From Marinobacterium mangrovicola (GTDB lineage: Bacteria; Pseudomonadota; Gammaproteobacteria; Pseudomonadales; Balneatricaceae): DNA of 64,000 bases. The translations under genes were made by a program, and so were the position numbers. The DNA lies in NCBI RefSeq assembly GCF_004339595.1, contig NZ_SMFU01000013.1, positions 124,001 through 188,000 on the forward strand, read 5' to 3'. The notes below the pieces were generated by a model that made no database searches, was not told where the DNA came from, and saw nothing but the letters and a program-made list of their open reading frames with translations. The first letter of the stretch is position 1; the number at the start of each line of letters is the position of its first letter. Below are positions 47,535 to 56,824 of the stretch, in pieces.

Positions 47535-49139
47535 TTAAAGGTGACCGGGGTTACGCAGGTCACGCTCGTCGGCAGGCGGCGGCGTCCACTGGTAGACCCA
47601 GGTCTCGGTCAGCGGCTGGCCGTTGGCTTCGAGATAGACCCGTAGATTCACCGGTTCAGTGCTCTCGGTCGGCACCAGGTCAAACATGGCGCGGTAGCCG
47701 CCAATGGCGTTCTGGGGACGTGCTGACGCAATCTCCACCTCGCCGGATGATGCCGTAATGACCGGCTTAACCTCGGTATCCTTACCCAGCATATCGAGCA
47801 TCCCGCCGGCAAAATCGATCACGAAGCGCTGGCTGTAATACTCCCGTTTCTGACCAACCACGCCGCCGATACCGGTAAAGGTATCCACCACCCGAGCCGC
47901 TTCAGGCTGCACCGGCGCCGTGCCGCCCCAGTAGAGGTTATAACTGAACAGCAGCTCCTGCCCCGGTTCCACCGGTTCGGCCGGATTCCAGAAGGCGACG
48001 ATATTATCGAAGGTCTCATCGAGGGTCGGTATCTCAACCAGCTGCACCGAACCCTTGCCCCAGTCGCCCAGCGGCTCTATCCACAGGCTCGGCCGGCGAT
48101 CGTAGAACACACCGTCATCCTGGTAGTGATCGAAGTCCCGGTCCCGCTGCAGCAGGCCAAAACCTTTGGGGTTTTCATCGCTATAAGCGTTAAACCTGAG
48201 CGACTCAGGGTTAGTCAACGGACGCCAGATCCACTCGCCGTTACCGGTATGCATCGCCAGGCCGTCGGAGTCGTGGATCTCCGGTCGCCAGTCCCAACCG
48301 ACACGACGGTCGTTTTCACCGACCATATACATACTGGTCATCGGCGCAACGCCTAAGCGCTCAATGGATCGACGCGGGTAGATCGCCGCATCCACTTTCA
48401 TGGTCAACCGAGGTCCCGGACGGATATCAAAACGGTAGGCGCCGGTGACGCTGGGCGAGTCCATCAGCGCATATACGGTGGTCACGTCACTGCCGGGCTT
48501 GGGATCTTCAAGCCAGAAGTCGGTGAACATGGGAAACTCTTCAGGCCTTGGCAGGGCCGTATCGACGGCCAACCCACGGGCGGAGAGACCGTATTGCATC
48601 TCCTTGCCCACGGCCCTGAAATAACTGGCGCCCAAAAAGGCGATCACATCGCGAGCCCAGTCGTTGTGATACTGCAGACGGAAGCCGGCAAAGCCGAGGT
48701 CATCCGGCATGGAACGGCCCTTAACGCCGGAATCACCATAACTGAACAGGGATGATGAGTACTCCACCGGGCTCGACTCACCCTCTTTCAAGCGATGTAT
48801 CTGCACCGGCGTGTCGAAGTAGAGGCCCAGGTGAAACAGTTCACCACGAAAGCGCACATTCTTATCATCGCGCCAGAGCGCTTCATCCTTGTTGTAACTG
48901 AGCTGTTGATAATCATCCCAGCTCAACCCTTTAAGCGCTTCGGGCAGCTGTCCCTTATGGCTGTAATAGGGTCCCTGTGCCGACTGCTGCGCCTGACCTT
49001 TCAGCCAGGCATAGCTGAAATTTTCTCCCTCGGCGGGCTCGGCAGCGGCGACCGCGCCATTTGCCGCAAGGCCTAGCGTAAGCACCAGGCCGGTTAACAG
49101 GCGTCCGTTTACTCCTCGGTTTTCAAAGCCGGATTTCAT
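47535..49139 (-). CDS. opgG: Periplasmic glucan biosynthesis protein (OpgG/OpgD type)
   Basis: A 534-residue secreted protein for osmoregulated periplasmic glucan backbone synthesis. The Sec-type signal peptide (about residues 1-32, ending AVAAA) lacks a twin-arginine motif, so it is closer to OpgG than to OpgD. Conserved blocks are DYQQLSYNKDEALWRD, FHLGLYFDTPVQI, FLGASYFRAVG, YGLSARGLAVDTALP, GNGEWIWRPLTNP and SVQLVEIPTLDETFDNIV. AAGGA lies five to six bases before the ATG. The glucosyltransferase opgH is not adjacent. Confidence 0.9.
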   Translation of the reverse strand: MKSGFENRGVNGRLLTGLVLTLGLAANGAVAAAEPAEGENFSYAWLKGQAQQSAQGPYYSHKGQLPEALKGLSWDDYQQLSYNKDEALWRDDKNVRFRGELFHLGLYFDTPVQIHRLKEGESSPVEYSSSLFSYGDSGVKGRSMPDDLGFAGFRLQYHNDWARDVIAFLGASYFRAVGKEMQYGLSARGLAVDTALPRPEEFPMFTDFWLEDPKPGSDVTTVYALMDSPSVTGAYRFDIRPGPRLTMKVDAAIYPRRSIERLGVAPMTSMYMVGENDRRVGWDWRPEIHDSDGLAMHTGNGEWIWRPLTNPESLRFNAYSDENPKGFGLLQRDRDFDHYQDDGVFYDRRPSLWIEPLGDWGKGSVQLVEIPTLDETFDNIVAFWNPAEPVEPGQELLFSYNLYWGGTAPVQPEAARVVDTFTGIGGVVGQKREYYSQRFVIDFAGGMLDMLGKDTEVKPVITASSGEVEIASARPQNAIGGYRAMFDLVPTESTEPVNLRVYLEANGQPLTETWVYQWTPPPADERDLRNPGHL

Positions 49140-49411
49140 AAGCGTCCTTTTCGTCCATGTTCCGTTGATGCCTCCATCACAGGGCGTTTCACTGGCGATC
49201 TCGCTGACCCGTTTTCTGAGGAATGGAGGCTCGGCTCATATTTAGAGACTACGAGGAAAGTAAAAGGTTGCTCCCCAGACGGCTGCAGTCATCATTCGGA
49301 CGCATCAAATCGTCCGGGAAACCAGCACCGAAGTGTTGTTTAATTTTCAGCCGGCAGATGGCGCATAAGGGTCTAGACTAGTTGAGTGTTTACTCATAAG
49401 GAGACCCTGTA

Positions 49412-49621
49412 ATGTCGTACAAGAAACCCGTATTTAAAGAGACTCATCAGACCATTGCCGAGCAGACCCGCTCTTATCTGAAATCAGGCGGCAAGATCGA
49501 AGAGGTTCCAGCCGGCTATACCGGGCAGGCCAAACTTGCCGATAAGCAGAAACACTACCTCGCGTCCTCAACCGGACTTCCAGCGGGCAGCCTCAAAAAG
49601 CCAGGCATCAACAACCACTGA
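49412..49621 (+). CDS. Small conserved-looking hypothetical protein
   Basis: A 69-residue, Lys-rich, basic and probably cytoplasmic protein with no membrane segment. It contains RSYLKSGGKIEEVPAGYTGQ, a pattern resembling short uncharacterised proteins of marine gammaproteobacteria. The ribosome site AAGGAG is seven bases from the ATG, which strongly supports expression. It lies in a 570-base region between opgG and bioA. Function unknown. Confidence 0.7.
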   Translation: MSYKKPVFKETHQTIAEQTRSYLKSGGKIEEVPAGYTGQAKLADKQKHYLASSTGLPAGSLKKPGINNH

Positions 49622-49635
49622 CGCTCCGGGCACCA

Positions 49636-49644
49636 GGTTTACAA
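49636..49644. promoter_or_regulatory. BirA-like operator half-site upstream of bioA
   Basis: GGTTTACAA is identical to the right half of the E. coli BirA operator. The left half (TTGTAAACC about 16 bases upstream) is not recognisable. TACACT at 49657-49662 is a candidate bioA -10. A lone half-site could be chance. Confidence 0.3.
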
Positions 49645-49711
49645 AAGCCCCTGTGTTACACTTCGCGCCTCCAGACACCGAGCATCCCCCTCTCAACTCA
49701 CCGGAGGTAGC

Positions 49712-51001
49712 ATGAGTATCAACGAAGAGCAGCTGGCCTTTGACCAGGCCCATATCTGGCACCCCTACTCCTCGATGATCAATCCACCGCCGATGACCCC
49801 GGTGGAATCCGCCTCAGGCGTGCGCATCAAGCTCAGTGACGGACGCGAACTGATCGATGGTATGGCGTCCTGGTGGTCGACCATACACGGCTATAACCAC
49901 CCCAGGCTGAATGCCGCCGCCCATGGCCAGATAGACAAAATGTCGCATGTCATGTTTGGCGGCATTACGCACGAGCCGGCCATCGAGCTGGCCCGCAAGC
50001 TGGTGGAGATGACTCCGGAGGGACTGGACCGCGTATTCCTCGCCGACTCCGGCTCCGTATCCGCCGAAGTCAGCATGAAGATGGCGATCCAGTACTGGCA
50101 CGCCCGCGGCAAACCGGGCAAGCACCGCATGCTGTCGCTACGTAACGGCTATCACGGCGACACCTTCGGCGCCATGTCGGTCTGCGACCCGGTCACCGGT
50201 ATGCATGAGCTGTTCAGCGGCGTGCTCGCTCAGCAGTTCTTCATTCCCCGCCCCGAAACCCGCTTCGGCCAGCCATTGCTGGACGGGGACCTGGATGCGC
50301 TTGAGCAGATGCTCAGCGAACACGCCGACGAGATCGCCGCACTGATTCTTGAGCCGATCGTTCAGGGTGCTGGCGGCATGTATTTCTACTCACCGGAATG
50401 GCTCAAGGGCGCCCGCGCGCTCTGTGATCGTTACGAAGTACTGATGATCGCCGATGAGATCGCCACAGGCTTTGGTCGCACCGGCAAGCTGTTCGCCTGC
50501 GAACACGCCGGCATCAGCCCGGACATCATCTGCCTGGGCAAGGCATTGACCGGCGGCTACATGACCCTGGCGGCCACGCTGACCACCGCCCATATTGGTG
50601 AAACCATCTCCAACGGCGGTGCCGGCTGCTTTATGCATGGCCCTACCTTTATGGGTAACCCGCTGGCCTGCGCCGTGGCTAATGAAAGCCTTACGCTGCT
50701 GCAGGAACAGGACTGGCAGGCTGAGGTTTCCCGCATAGAAGGACAACTGAAACAGCAGCTGGCCCCGGCAGCGGCCCTCAACAACGTGGCCGAAGTACGG
50801 GCACTGGGCGCCATTGGCGTAGTGCAGCTGCGCGAGCCGGTGACGCTTGCCGAGATCCAGCCACTGTTTGTCGATGCCGGCGTTTGGGTCCGCCCGTTCG
50901 GCAAGCTGGTGTATGTTATGCCGCCCTATATCATGAGCAACGAAGACCTGGCGACGCTCTGCAGCGCGATTATCGATGTGCTTGGCCAGCTGGAGAATTA
51001 A
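49712..51001 (+). CDS. bioA: Adenosylmethionine-8-amino-7-oxononanoate aminotransferase
   Basis: PLP enzyme that makes DAPA from KAPA with SAM as amino donor. The 429 residues show the family N-terminus IWHPYSSM, DGMASWWSTIHGYNHP, GYHGDTFGAMSV, DEIATGFGRTGK, and the PLP lysine in CLGKALTGGYM (about residue 273). Ribosome site CGGAGG lies six bases upstream. It is outside the bioBFHCD operon, about 11 kb away on the other strand. Confidence 0.96.
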   Translation: MSINEEQLAFDQAHIWHPYSSMINPPPMTPVESASGVRIKLSDGRELIDGMASWWSTIHGYNHPRLNAAAHGQIDKMSHVMFGGITHEPAIELARKLVEMTPEGLDRVFLADSGSVSAEVSMKMAIQYWHARGKPGKHRMLSLRNGYHGDTFGAMSVCDPVTGMHELFSGVLAQQFFIPRPETRFGQPLLDGDLDALEQMLSEHADEIAALILEPIVQGAGGMYFYSPEWLKGARALCDRYEVLMIADEIATGFGRTGKLFACEHAGISPDIICLGKALTGGYMTLAATLTTAHIGETISNGGAGCFMHGPTFMGNPLACAVANESLTLLQEQDWQAEVSRIEGQLKQQLAPAAALNNVAEVRALGAIGVVQLREPVTLAEIQPLFVDAGVWVRPFGKLVYVMPPYIMSNEDLATLCSAIIDVLGQLEN

Positions 51002-51079
51002 CGCGAGGCACCTGCCCCCTCAGCCGTTTTTGAACTAGGATAAAGCTCAGAAGAATAGAATATTCAGGGAGTTGTATTC

Positions 51080-51514
51080 ATGGCGCGCATTCGCATCGAC
51101 ATGCCGGATAATTATCTGTTCAGTACCGAAATCCCGATCAGAATCAGCGATATCAATTACGGTGGGCACCTGGGCCATGATTCGGTGTTATCCATCATCC
51201 ATGAAGCACGCGTGCGCTTTCTAAAGCAGTACCACTACACCGAAATGGATATCGAGGGCGCAGGCCTGGTGATGTCGGACAACGCGATTATCTATAAGGC
51301 GGAAAGCTTCTACGGCGACAGCGTCCAGGTGGACGTCACCGTGGGCGACTTCAACAAGTATGGCTGCGATATCTACTATCTGCTGACCAACAAGAAAACC
51401 GCCGTGGAGATCGCCCACGCCAAAACCGGCGTGGTGTTTTTCGACTATGAAGCACGCAAAATCCGCCCCATTCCAGAAGCTTTCCGCACTCAGGTACTGA
51501 AGATCACCTGCTAA
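51080..51514 (+). CDS. Hotdog-fold acyl-CoA thioesterase
   Basis: A 144-residue single-hotdog (4HBT) thioesterase. Key features are the DINYGGHLGHDSVLSIIHEAR helix segment with the conserved Asp/Gly/His cluster, and the GDSVQVDVTV strand. Substrate unknown; the family acts on acyl-CoAs or acyl-ACPs. It is convergent with dnaB and 78 bases after bioA. No direct link to biotin synthesis is visible. Confidence 0.82.
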   Translation: MARIRIDMPDNYLFSTEIPIRISDINYGGHLGHDSVLSIIHEARVRFLKQYHYTEMDIEGAGLVMSDNAIIYKAESFYGDSVQVDVTVGDFNKYGCDIYYLLTNKKTAVEIAHAKTGVVFFDYEARKIRPIPEAFRTQVLKITC

Positions 51515-51535
51515 GCGCTGTAGCTGAGCCCGGAC

Positions 51536-52921
51536 TTATTCGTCCGGGCCGTAATCGTAACCGTGGGCCAGGTTTTCGAAGCGGGTGTACTTACCGATAA
51601 ACGCCAGGCGCGTGGTACCGATGGGACCGTTACGCTGCTTACCAATGATAATCTCGGCCACACCCTTTTCCGGACTGTCCTCGTTGTAGACCTCATCACG
51701 GTAGATAAACATGATGACGTCGGCGTCCTGCTCAATCGCTCCGGATTCACGTAGATCCGAGTTGACCGGTCGCTTGTTGGGGCGCTGCTCGAGGGAGCGG
51801 TTCAACTGCGACAGCGCCACTACCGGGCACTCCATCTCTTTCGCCAGCGCTTTCAGTGAGCGGGAGATCTCCGAGATCTCCTGGGTACGGCCTTCGTTCT
51901 TGCCGTTTTTCATCGACATCAGCTGCAGGTAGTCAATCATGATCATCCCCAGCTCGCCATGCTCACGCACAATACGACGGGCGCGGGCACGCATCTCGTT
52001 GGGGCTGATACCGGCCTGGTCATCGATATAGAGCGGTTTGTTCTTAAGCATGTTGACCGCCGCGGTCAGGCGCGGCCAGTCATCCTCTTCCAGCTGACCG
52101 TTACGGACCTTCGTCTGATCGATACGACCCAATGACGAGAGCATACGCGAGACCAGCTGATCGGCCGGCATCTCGAGACTGAACACCAACACCGGCTTGT
52201 CGGTACCCATCAGCGCATTTTCCACCAGGTTCATGGAGAAGGTGGTCTTACCCATGGAGGGACGCGCTGCAACGATGATCAGATCCGACGGCTGCAGTCC
52301 CCCGGTACGGGCGTCCAGATCATCAAAGCCGGTGGTGGTACCGGTCAGCGCATCGGAGTTGTTGAACAGGGTATCGATACGATCGACGGCCCGCTTCAGC
52401 AGCGGATTGATCGGCTCCGGGCCACCCTGGTTGGGGCGGCTCTCGGCGATCTCAAAGATCTTCTGCTCCGCCTCGTTGAGAATCTCTTCCGAGGCACGGC
52501 CCTGAGGTTCGAAGGCGCTGTCTGCGATCTCGTTGGCGACTGAAATCATCTGCCGCAGCAGGGCGCGGTCTCGCACGATCTCTGAATAGGCGCGGATATT
52601 GGATGCACTGGGCGTGTTGCGCGCCAGAGAGACCAGATATTCAAGCCCGCCAGCCTTCTCCAGCTCTCCGATACGGTCCAGCTCTTCCGACAGGGTCACC
52701 ACATCGATGGGGCGGCTGTCATCGATCAGCTTCTGCATAGTGCGGTAGATCGAACGGTGATTACCGCTATAGAAATGCTGGTCCAGCACCACCTCGGATA
52801 CGGTATCCCAGGCGTTGTTATCCAGCATCAAGCCGCCCAGCACGGACTGCTCGGCTTCCATCGAATAAGGAGGTACTTTGGCGCCTTCAAACGCCTCGTC
52901 GGTCTGCTCCGCGGTATCCAC
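51536..52921 (-). CDS. dnaB: Replicative DNA helicase
   Basis: Hexameric fork helicase. The 461 residues have an N-terminal DnaG-binding domain (PPYSMEAEQSVLGGLMLDN), a linker, and a RecA-like domain with Walker A AARPSMGKTTF (about 220-230), a Walker B MIMIDYLQLM, and the arginine-finger region. It starts with GTG at 52921. No intein is present. Last gene of the rpsF-rpsR-rplI-dnaB group, after a terminator. Confidence 0.97.
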   Translation of the reverse strand: MDTAEQTDEAFEGAKVPPYSMEAEQSVLGGLMLDNNAWDTVSEVVLDQHFYSGNHRSIYRTMQKLIDDSRPIDVVTLSEELDRIGELEKAGGLEYLVSLARNTPSASNIRAYSEIVRDRALLRQMISVANEIADSAFEPQGRASEEILNEAEQKIFEIAESRPNQGGPEPINPLLKRAVDRIDTLFNNSDALTGTTTGFDDLDARTGGLQPSDLIIVAARPSMGKTTFSMNLVENALMGTDKPVLVFSLEMPADQLVSRMLSSLGRIDQTKVRNGQLEEDDWPRLTAAVNMLKNKPLYIDDQAGISPNEMRARARRIVREHGELGMIMIDYLQLMSMKNGKNEGRTQEISEISRSLKALAKEMECPVVALSQLNRSLEQRPNKRPVNSDLRESGAIEQDADVIMFIYRDEVYNEDSPEKGVAEIIIGKQRNGPIGTTRLAFIGKYTRFENLAHGYDYGPDE

Positions 52922-53032
52922 TACAACCTGTCTCGCATCAAGGAAAATCAGAAAGAAGTCTAGTCTAAAGGCTCACTGGCTGATGCAAAAGAGCCCAACT
53001 TCAGCGGCGCTGCATCGCTGCTATTCAGACAT

Positions 53033-53066
53033 AAAAAAACGCCGCAATCCCGAAGGAGTGCGGCGC
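53033..53066 (-). terminator. Terminator between rplI and dnaB
   Basis: On the minus strand GCGCCGCA pairs with TGCGGCGT (one G-T pair) around a 12-base loop, followed by seven T. It should uncouple dnaB from the ribosomal genes, at least in part. Confidence 0.88.
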
Positions 53067-53087
53067 TTTTTCGAGCGTTAGCGCAAC

Positions 53088-53534
53088 TTATTCAGCGACA
53101 ACAGTCAGCTTCATGTTTGCGATAACTTCCGGGTGCAGCTGCAGAGCAACGTCGAACTCGCCAACGGTGCGGATAACACCTGCCGGCAGACGAACTTCGC
53201 TCTTTTCAACGGCGATACCGGCTTCGGAGATCGCATCAGCGATGTCGCGAGTACCGATAGAACCGAACAGCTTGCCTTCGTCACCCGCTTTAGCGACAAC
53301 GGACAGCTCCAGATCGTTGAACTGATCAGCGCGAGCCTGGGCAGCAGTCAGCTTTTCAGCTTCAGCCTGTTCCAGCTCTGCACGACGCTCTTCGAAACGT
53401 GCAACGTTATCGGTGGTAGCCGGTACGGCTTTGCCCTGCGGGATCAGGAAGTTGCGGCCGAAACCACCCTTTACTGAAACCTTGTCGCCAAGCTGACCCA
53501 GCTTGCCGATGCTCTCGAGCAGAATTACTTCCAT
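53088..53534 (-). CDS. rplI: 50S ribosomal protein bL9
   Basis: 148-residue ribosomal protein with the N-terminal [32 protein letters not shown] globular domain (read in part) that binds 23S rRNA, the long connecting helix (residues about 45-75) and the C-terminal domain ending [16 protein letters not shown]. It follows rpsR after a 146-base region containing three hairpins. Confidence 0.98.
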   Translation of the reverse strand: MEVILLESIGKLGQLGDKVSVKGGFGRNFLIPQGKAVPATTDNVARFEERRAELEQAEAEKLTAAQARADQFNDLELSVVAKAGDEGKLFGSIGTRDIADAISEAGIAVEKSEVRLPAGVIRTVGEFDVALQLHPEVIANMKLTVVAE

Positions 53535-53553
53535 CTCGTTAACCTCATCATAT

Positions 53554-53675
53554 CTGCAGCCGTGGCTGCAGGTTTAATTCCTATCCGGTTGACGGGACTG
53601 CCCCGTCTCACCTCTAACCTTTCATCCACATAGCGACGGTACGCCGCCATGTGCAGGATTCCGGCCAGGCCGGAA
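53554..53675 (-). other. Three hairpins in the rpsR-rplI intergenic mRNA
   Basis: In transcription order: TTCCGGC-CAG-GCCGGAA (53659-53675, immediately after the rpsR stop), GACGGG-N5-CCCGTC (53591-53607), and CTGCAGCC-GT-GGCTGCAG (53554-53571, just before the rplI ribosome site). None is followed by a T run, so they look like mRNA structure rather than terminators. Confidence 0.55.
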
Positions 53676-53680
53676 CGGCC

Positions 53681-53911
53681 TTAGATGTCGTGGCTGTCAG
53701 TGTACGGCAGCAGAGCCACGTAACGCGCACGCTTGATAGCGGTGGCCAGCTGACGCTGGTAACGCGCTTTGGTACCGGTGATGCGGCTCGGAACGATTTT
53801 GCCGGTTTCAGTGATGTAGCCTTTCAGGGTGTCGAGATCTTTGTAGTCGATCTCTTTAACGCCTTCAGCGGTGAAACGGCAGAACTTGCGACGACGGAAA
53901 AAACGTGCCAT
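53681..53911 (-). CDS. rpsR: 30S ribosomal protein bS18
   Basis: A 76-residue protein of the small subunit platform, binding with bS6. The sequence [17 protein letters not shown] and the [28 protein letters not shown] block (read in part) are diagnostic. 17 bases after rpsF. priB, found here in enterobacteria, is absent. Confidence 0.98.
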   Translation of the reverse strand: MARFFRRRKFCRFTAEGVKEIDYKDLDTLKGYITETGKIVPSRITGTKARYQRQLATAIKRARYVALLPYTDSHDI

Positions 53912-53928
53912 CTGAACTCTCCTTAAAA

Positions 53929-54339
53929 TTACTCTTCTGAAGCGGCTTCAGCGTTCTCTTCAGCAGGCTTTTCCTGCTTCTCAGAGCGCTCTTCGCGACG
54001 CGGTTTACGATCTTCGCGTGCTTCAGCAGCTTTGATCGGAGAAGGTTCAGTGATTGCTTCTTTACAACGGATAACCATGTTACGCAGCACGGCGTCGTTG
54101 TAACGGAACAGGTTGGACAGTTCGTCCAGCTCTTCCTGACCACATTCAACGTTCATCAGCACGTAGTGTGCTTTGTGAACATTGTTGATCGGGTAAGCCA
54201 TCTGACGACGACCCCAGTCTTCCAGGCGGTGGATCTGACCGTTAGCACCTTCGATGAGGGCTTTGTAACGCTCGATCATAGCCGGAACCTGCTCGCTCTG
54301 GTTCGGGTGAACCAGAAAGACGATTTCGTAATGACGCAT
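53929..54339 (-). CDS. rpsF: 30S ribosomal protein bS6
   Basis: A 136-residue protein: an S6 fold ([17 protein letters not shown] ... [14 protein letters not shown]) for about 100 residues, then a long Glu/Ala/Lys-rich acidic tail of about 35 residues. In E. coli RimK adds Glu to a shorter tail; here the genome already encodes a long acidic one. First gene of the group. Confidence 0.97.
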   Translation of the reverse strand: MRHYEIVFLVHPNQSEQVPAMIERYKALIEGANGQIHRLEDWGRRQMAYPINNVHKAHYVLMNVECGQEELDELSNLFRYNDAVLRNMVIRCKEAITEPSPIKAAEAREDRKPRREERSEKQEKPAEENAEAASEE

Positions 54340-54479
54340 TATTGCTCCTTACGGGTTAATAGCCTTCGCATCAGACAGCGCCGCGGTCCAAAACAGATTG
54401 AACTGAGACATTATTGCCGGCCGACCGAAAGCAAGGAGTTAAGTAAATAACAGTATATGCCGAAAATATCGGACGCGAA

Positions 54480-54508
54480 ATCATACCCGCAGAGCCTGCA
54501 GAACACAA
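54480..54508 (-). promoter_or_regulatory. rpsF operon promoter
   Basis: On the minus strand TTGTGT (54503-54508), a 17-base spacer and TATGAT (54480-54485), about 140 bases before the rpsF ATG. A TATACT further downstream (54453-54458) may be a second -10. The long leader could hold regulatory structure, but none was resolved. Confidence 0.5.
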
Positions 54509-54535
54509 GCCCGGGCGGATACAAAGGGGGAGACG

Positions 54536-54949
54536 TTACTCCGCTTCGATGATTTCGAAGCTGTGGCTGATCTCGACACCGCCTTTTTCCAGCATCAGCG
54601 ATGCGGAGCAGTACTGTTCGGCGGAGAGCTTGACCGCGCGTTCGACGGCAGCCGGCTTGAGTTTGTGACCGGTCACCACGAACTTGACGTGAATCTTGGT
54701 GAATACGGAAGGCACGGTATCCGCACGCTCCGCCTCGATCTGAGCAACACAGTCGGTGACGTCCTGACGCGCCTTGCGCAGGATGCTCATCACATCGACG
54801 CTGGTGCAGCCGCCAAGGCCTGCCAGCAGCAGCTCCATCGGGCGCGGGCCCTGCTTGAGATCGCGATCGATCATCACATCGAAGCCGGAATCGGTCTGCG
54901 CCTTGAAACGCTCGTCGCCATCCCAGTGTACATTGACGTTCATCGTCAT
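54536..54949 (-). CDS. OsmC/YhfA family protein
   Basis: A 137-residue OsmC-fold protein, a relative of peroxiredoxin-like OsmC/Ohr. Two conserved Cys are present, in LGGCTSVDVM (about 48) and EQYCSAS (about 112). YhfA-type members are of uncertain function. It starts 14 bases after trpC on the same strand, so it is likely co-transcribed with trpGDC. In Pseudomonas vfr sits between trpC and this gene; here it does not. Confidence 0.87.
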   Translation of the reverse strand: MTMNVNVHWDGDERFKAQTDSGFDVMIDRDLKQGPRPMELLLAGLGGCTSVDVMSILRKARQDVTDCVAQIEAERADTVPSVFTKIHVKFVVTGHKLKPAAVERAVKLSAEQYCSASLMLEKGGVEISHSFEIIEAE

Positions 54950-54963
54950 CTTGTCGCTATTCC

Positions 54964-55773
54964 TCAGTTAAACAGTTCAGCCAGCTTCATACCCGGCTCA
55001 GGTGCGCGCATAAAGGCTTCACCGACCAGGAAGGCGTTCACACCATGGCTGCGCATGGCGGCCACATCGTCCGGAACCAGAATGCCACTTTCGGTGATCA
55101 CCAGGCGATCTGACGGTACCTGATCGAGCATGCGGAAGGTGTGATCCAGGGACACTTCGAAGGTATGCAGGTTACGGTTGTTGATACCGACCAGCTTGTT
55201 GCCCAGCGGCAACGAGCGCTGCAGCTCCTCCTCGTTGTGGACTTCAATCAGCACATCCATGCCCAGAGAGATCGCCAGGGCGTTCAGCTCGGCCAGTTTT
55301 TCATCGCTCAGCGCCGCCACAATCAGCAGGATACAATCCGCACCGATGGAGCGCGCTTCATACACCTGGTAGGGCTCAACGATAAAATCCTTGCGGATCA
55401 CCGGCAGTTCGCAGGCGGCACGCGCTTCCACCAGATACTCATCGGCACCCTGGAAAAAGTCCACATCGGTCAGCACCGACAGGCAGCTTGCCCCGCCCTG
55501 CTCGTAGGAGCGGGCGATCTCGGCCGGGTGGAACGGATCGCGGATCACACCCTTGGAGGGACTCGCCTTCTTGATCTCGGCGATGACCGCGGAGCGGCCT
55601 TCATCCAGTGCACGCTGCATCCTGTTGGCAAAGCCACGAGGATCCGCCGCGGTGCCCTTGTGCGCCTCGATCTGGTCGCTCAGCTCCTGCACGGATACCT
55701 TGGCTGCCCGCGCTTCGATCTCTTCGTACTTACGGGCGATAATTTTTTTCAGTACCGTCGGTGTATCGGTCAT
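54964..55773 (-). CDS. trpC: Indole-3-glycerol phosphate synthase
   Basis: Closes the pyrrole ring in tryptophan synthesis. The 269 residues form a single TIM barrel (no fused TrpF): [58 protein letters not shown], and [13 protein letters not shown]. Starts five bases after trpD. Confidence 0.97.
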   Translation of the reverse strand: MTDTPTVLKKIIARKYEEIEARAAKVSVQELSDQIEAHKGTAADPRGFANRMQRALDEGRSAVIAEIKKASPSKGVIRDPFHPAEIARSYEQGGASCLSVLTDVDFFQGADEYLVEARAACELPVIRKDFIVEPYQVYEARSIGADCILLIVAALSDEKLAELNALAISLGMDVLIEVHNEEELQRSLPLGNKLVGINNRNLHTFEVSLDHTFRMLDQVPSDRLVITESGILVPDDVAAMRSHGVNAFLVGEAFMRAPEPGMKLAELFN

Positions 55774-55778
55774 TATTT

Positions 55779-56813
55779 TTAGTCCTTCAGTGACTGGCTG
55801 AATGCTGCCAGCTCCTGCATTTTCTTCAGCGCGGCGCCGGAGTCGATCGCTTCGATGGCACGTTCGACGCCCTCTTTGTGCGTAGCGGCCTGACCACTCA
55901 GGTAGATCGCTGCGCCGGCATTAAGCGCGACCATCGCCACCGCCTTGCGAGAAGCAGTGCCTTGATCGCCGGAGAACGCAGCGGTAATAAGCTCCAGCGA
56001 CTGCGCCGGGCTTTCCACCACGAGGCCGATCAGGCTCTGGCTGTCGACACCCAGATCTTCCGGCGTCAGGCGGTATTCGCTGATCACGCCGTCCTTGAGT
56101 TCGGCTACGTAGGTGTGGGTCGCCAGGCTGATCTCGTCGAGACCATCTTCAGCATGCACCACCATGATGTGTTCGGCACCGAGTTTCTGCATCACTTCCG
56201 CCATGGGGCGGCAGAGCTTCTTGGTAAACACGCCGATCACCAGGCGCTTGGCACCAGCCGGGTTGGTCATCGGGCCAAGGATATTAAACAGGGTACGGGT
56301 GCCCAGGGCGCGACGGGCGCCGATCGCATGTTTCATCGCGCCGTGATAGCCGGGAGCAAACATAAAGCCCACACCGACCTCATCTATGCAGCGGGCCACC
56401 GAGTCACCGGGCAGATCCAGGTTGATACCCGCCTGTTCCAGCAGGTCGGCGCTGCCGCTGCTGGAGGAGACACCGCGGTTACCATGTTTGGCGACATGCA
56501 CACCGCAGGCGGCGGCAACAAAGGCACTGGCGGAGGAGACATTAAACAGGTTGGCGCCATCACCACCGGTACCAACGATATCGACCAGCGGCGCACTCGC
56601 GGCATTCACCGGAGTAGCCAGCTCACGCATCACCTGGGCGGCGCCGGTTATTTCATCGATCGACTCACTTTTCATGCGCAGCGCCACGAGGAACCCGGCA
56701 ATCTGTGATTCGGTGCACTCGCCGGTCATCACCTGGCGCATTACGTCCACCATTTCGTCACGGCTGAGATCGATGTGATCGATCACCCGCGCCAGCGCTT
56801 CTTTGATATCCAT
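55779..56813 (-). CDS. trpD: Anthranilate phosphoribosyltransferase
   Basis: Joins anthranilate and PRPP. The 344 residues contain [18 protein letters not shown] (PRPP binding), [19 protein letters not shown], and [11 protein letters not shown]. It is the stand-alone form, separate from TrpG, as in Pseudomonas. Eleven bases after trpG. Confidence 0.97.
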   Translation of the reverse strand: MDIKEALARVIDHIDLSRDEMVDVMRQVMTGECTESQIAGFLVALRMKSESIDEITGAAQVMRELATPVNAASAPLVDIVGTGGDGANLFNVSSASAFVAAACGVHVAKHGNRGVSSSSGSADLLEQAGINLDLPGDSVARCIDEVGVGFMFAPGYHGAMKHAIGARRALGTRTLFNILGPMTNPAGAKRLVIGVFTKKLCRPMAEVMQKLGAEHIMVVHAEDGLDEISLATHTYVAELKDGVISEYRLTPEDLGVDSQSLIGLVVESPAQSLELITAAFSGDQGTASRKAVAMVALNAGAAIYLSGQAATHKEGVERAIEAIDSGAALKKMQELAAFSQSLKD

Positions 56814-56824
56814 GCAGTCGCCTC

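Noticed and set aside
53088-54339. Search for priB between rpsF and rpsR
   Set aside because: The gap is 17 bases only; no priB is present, as in other non-enterobacterial gammaproteobacteria.
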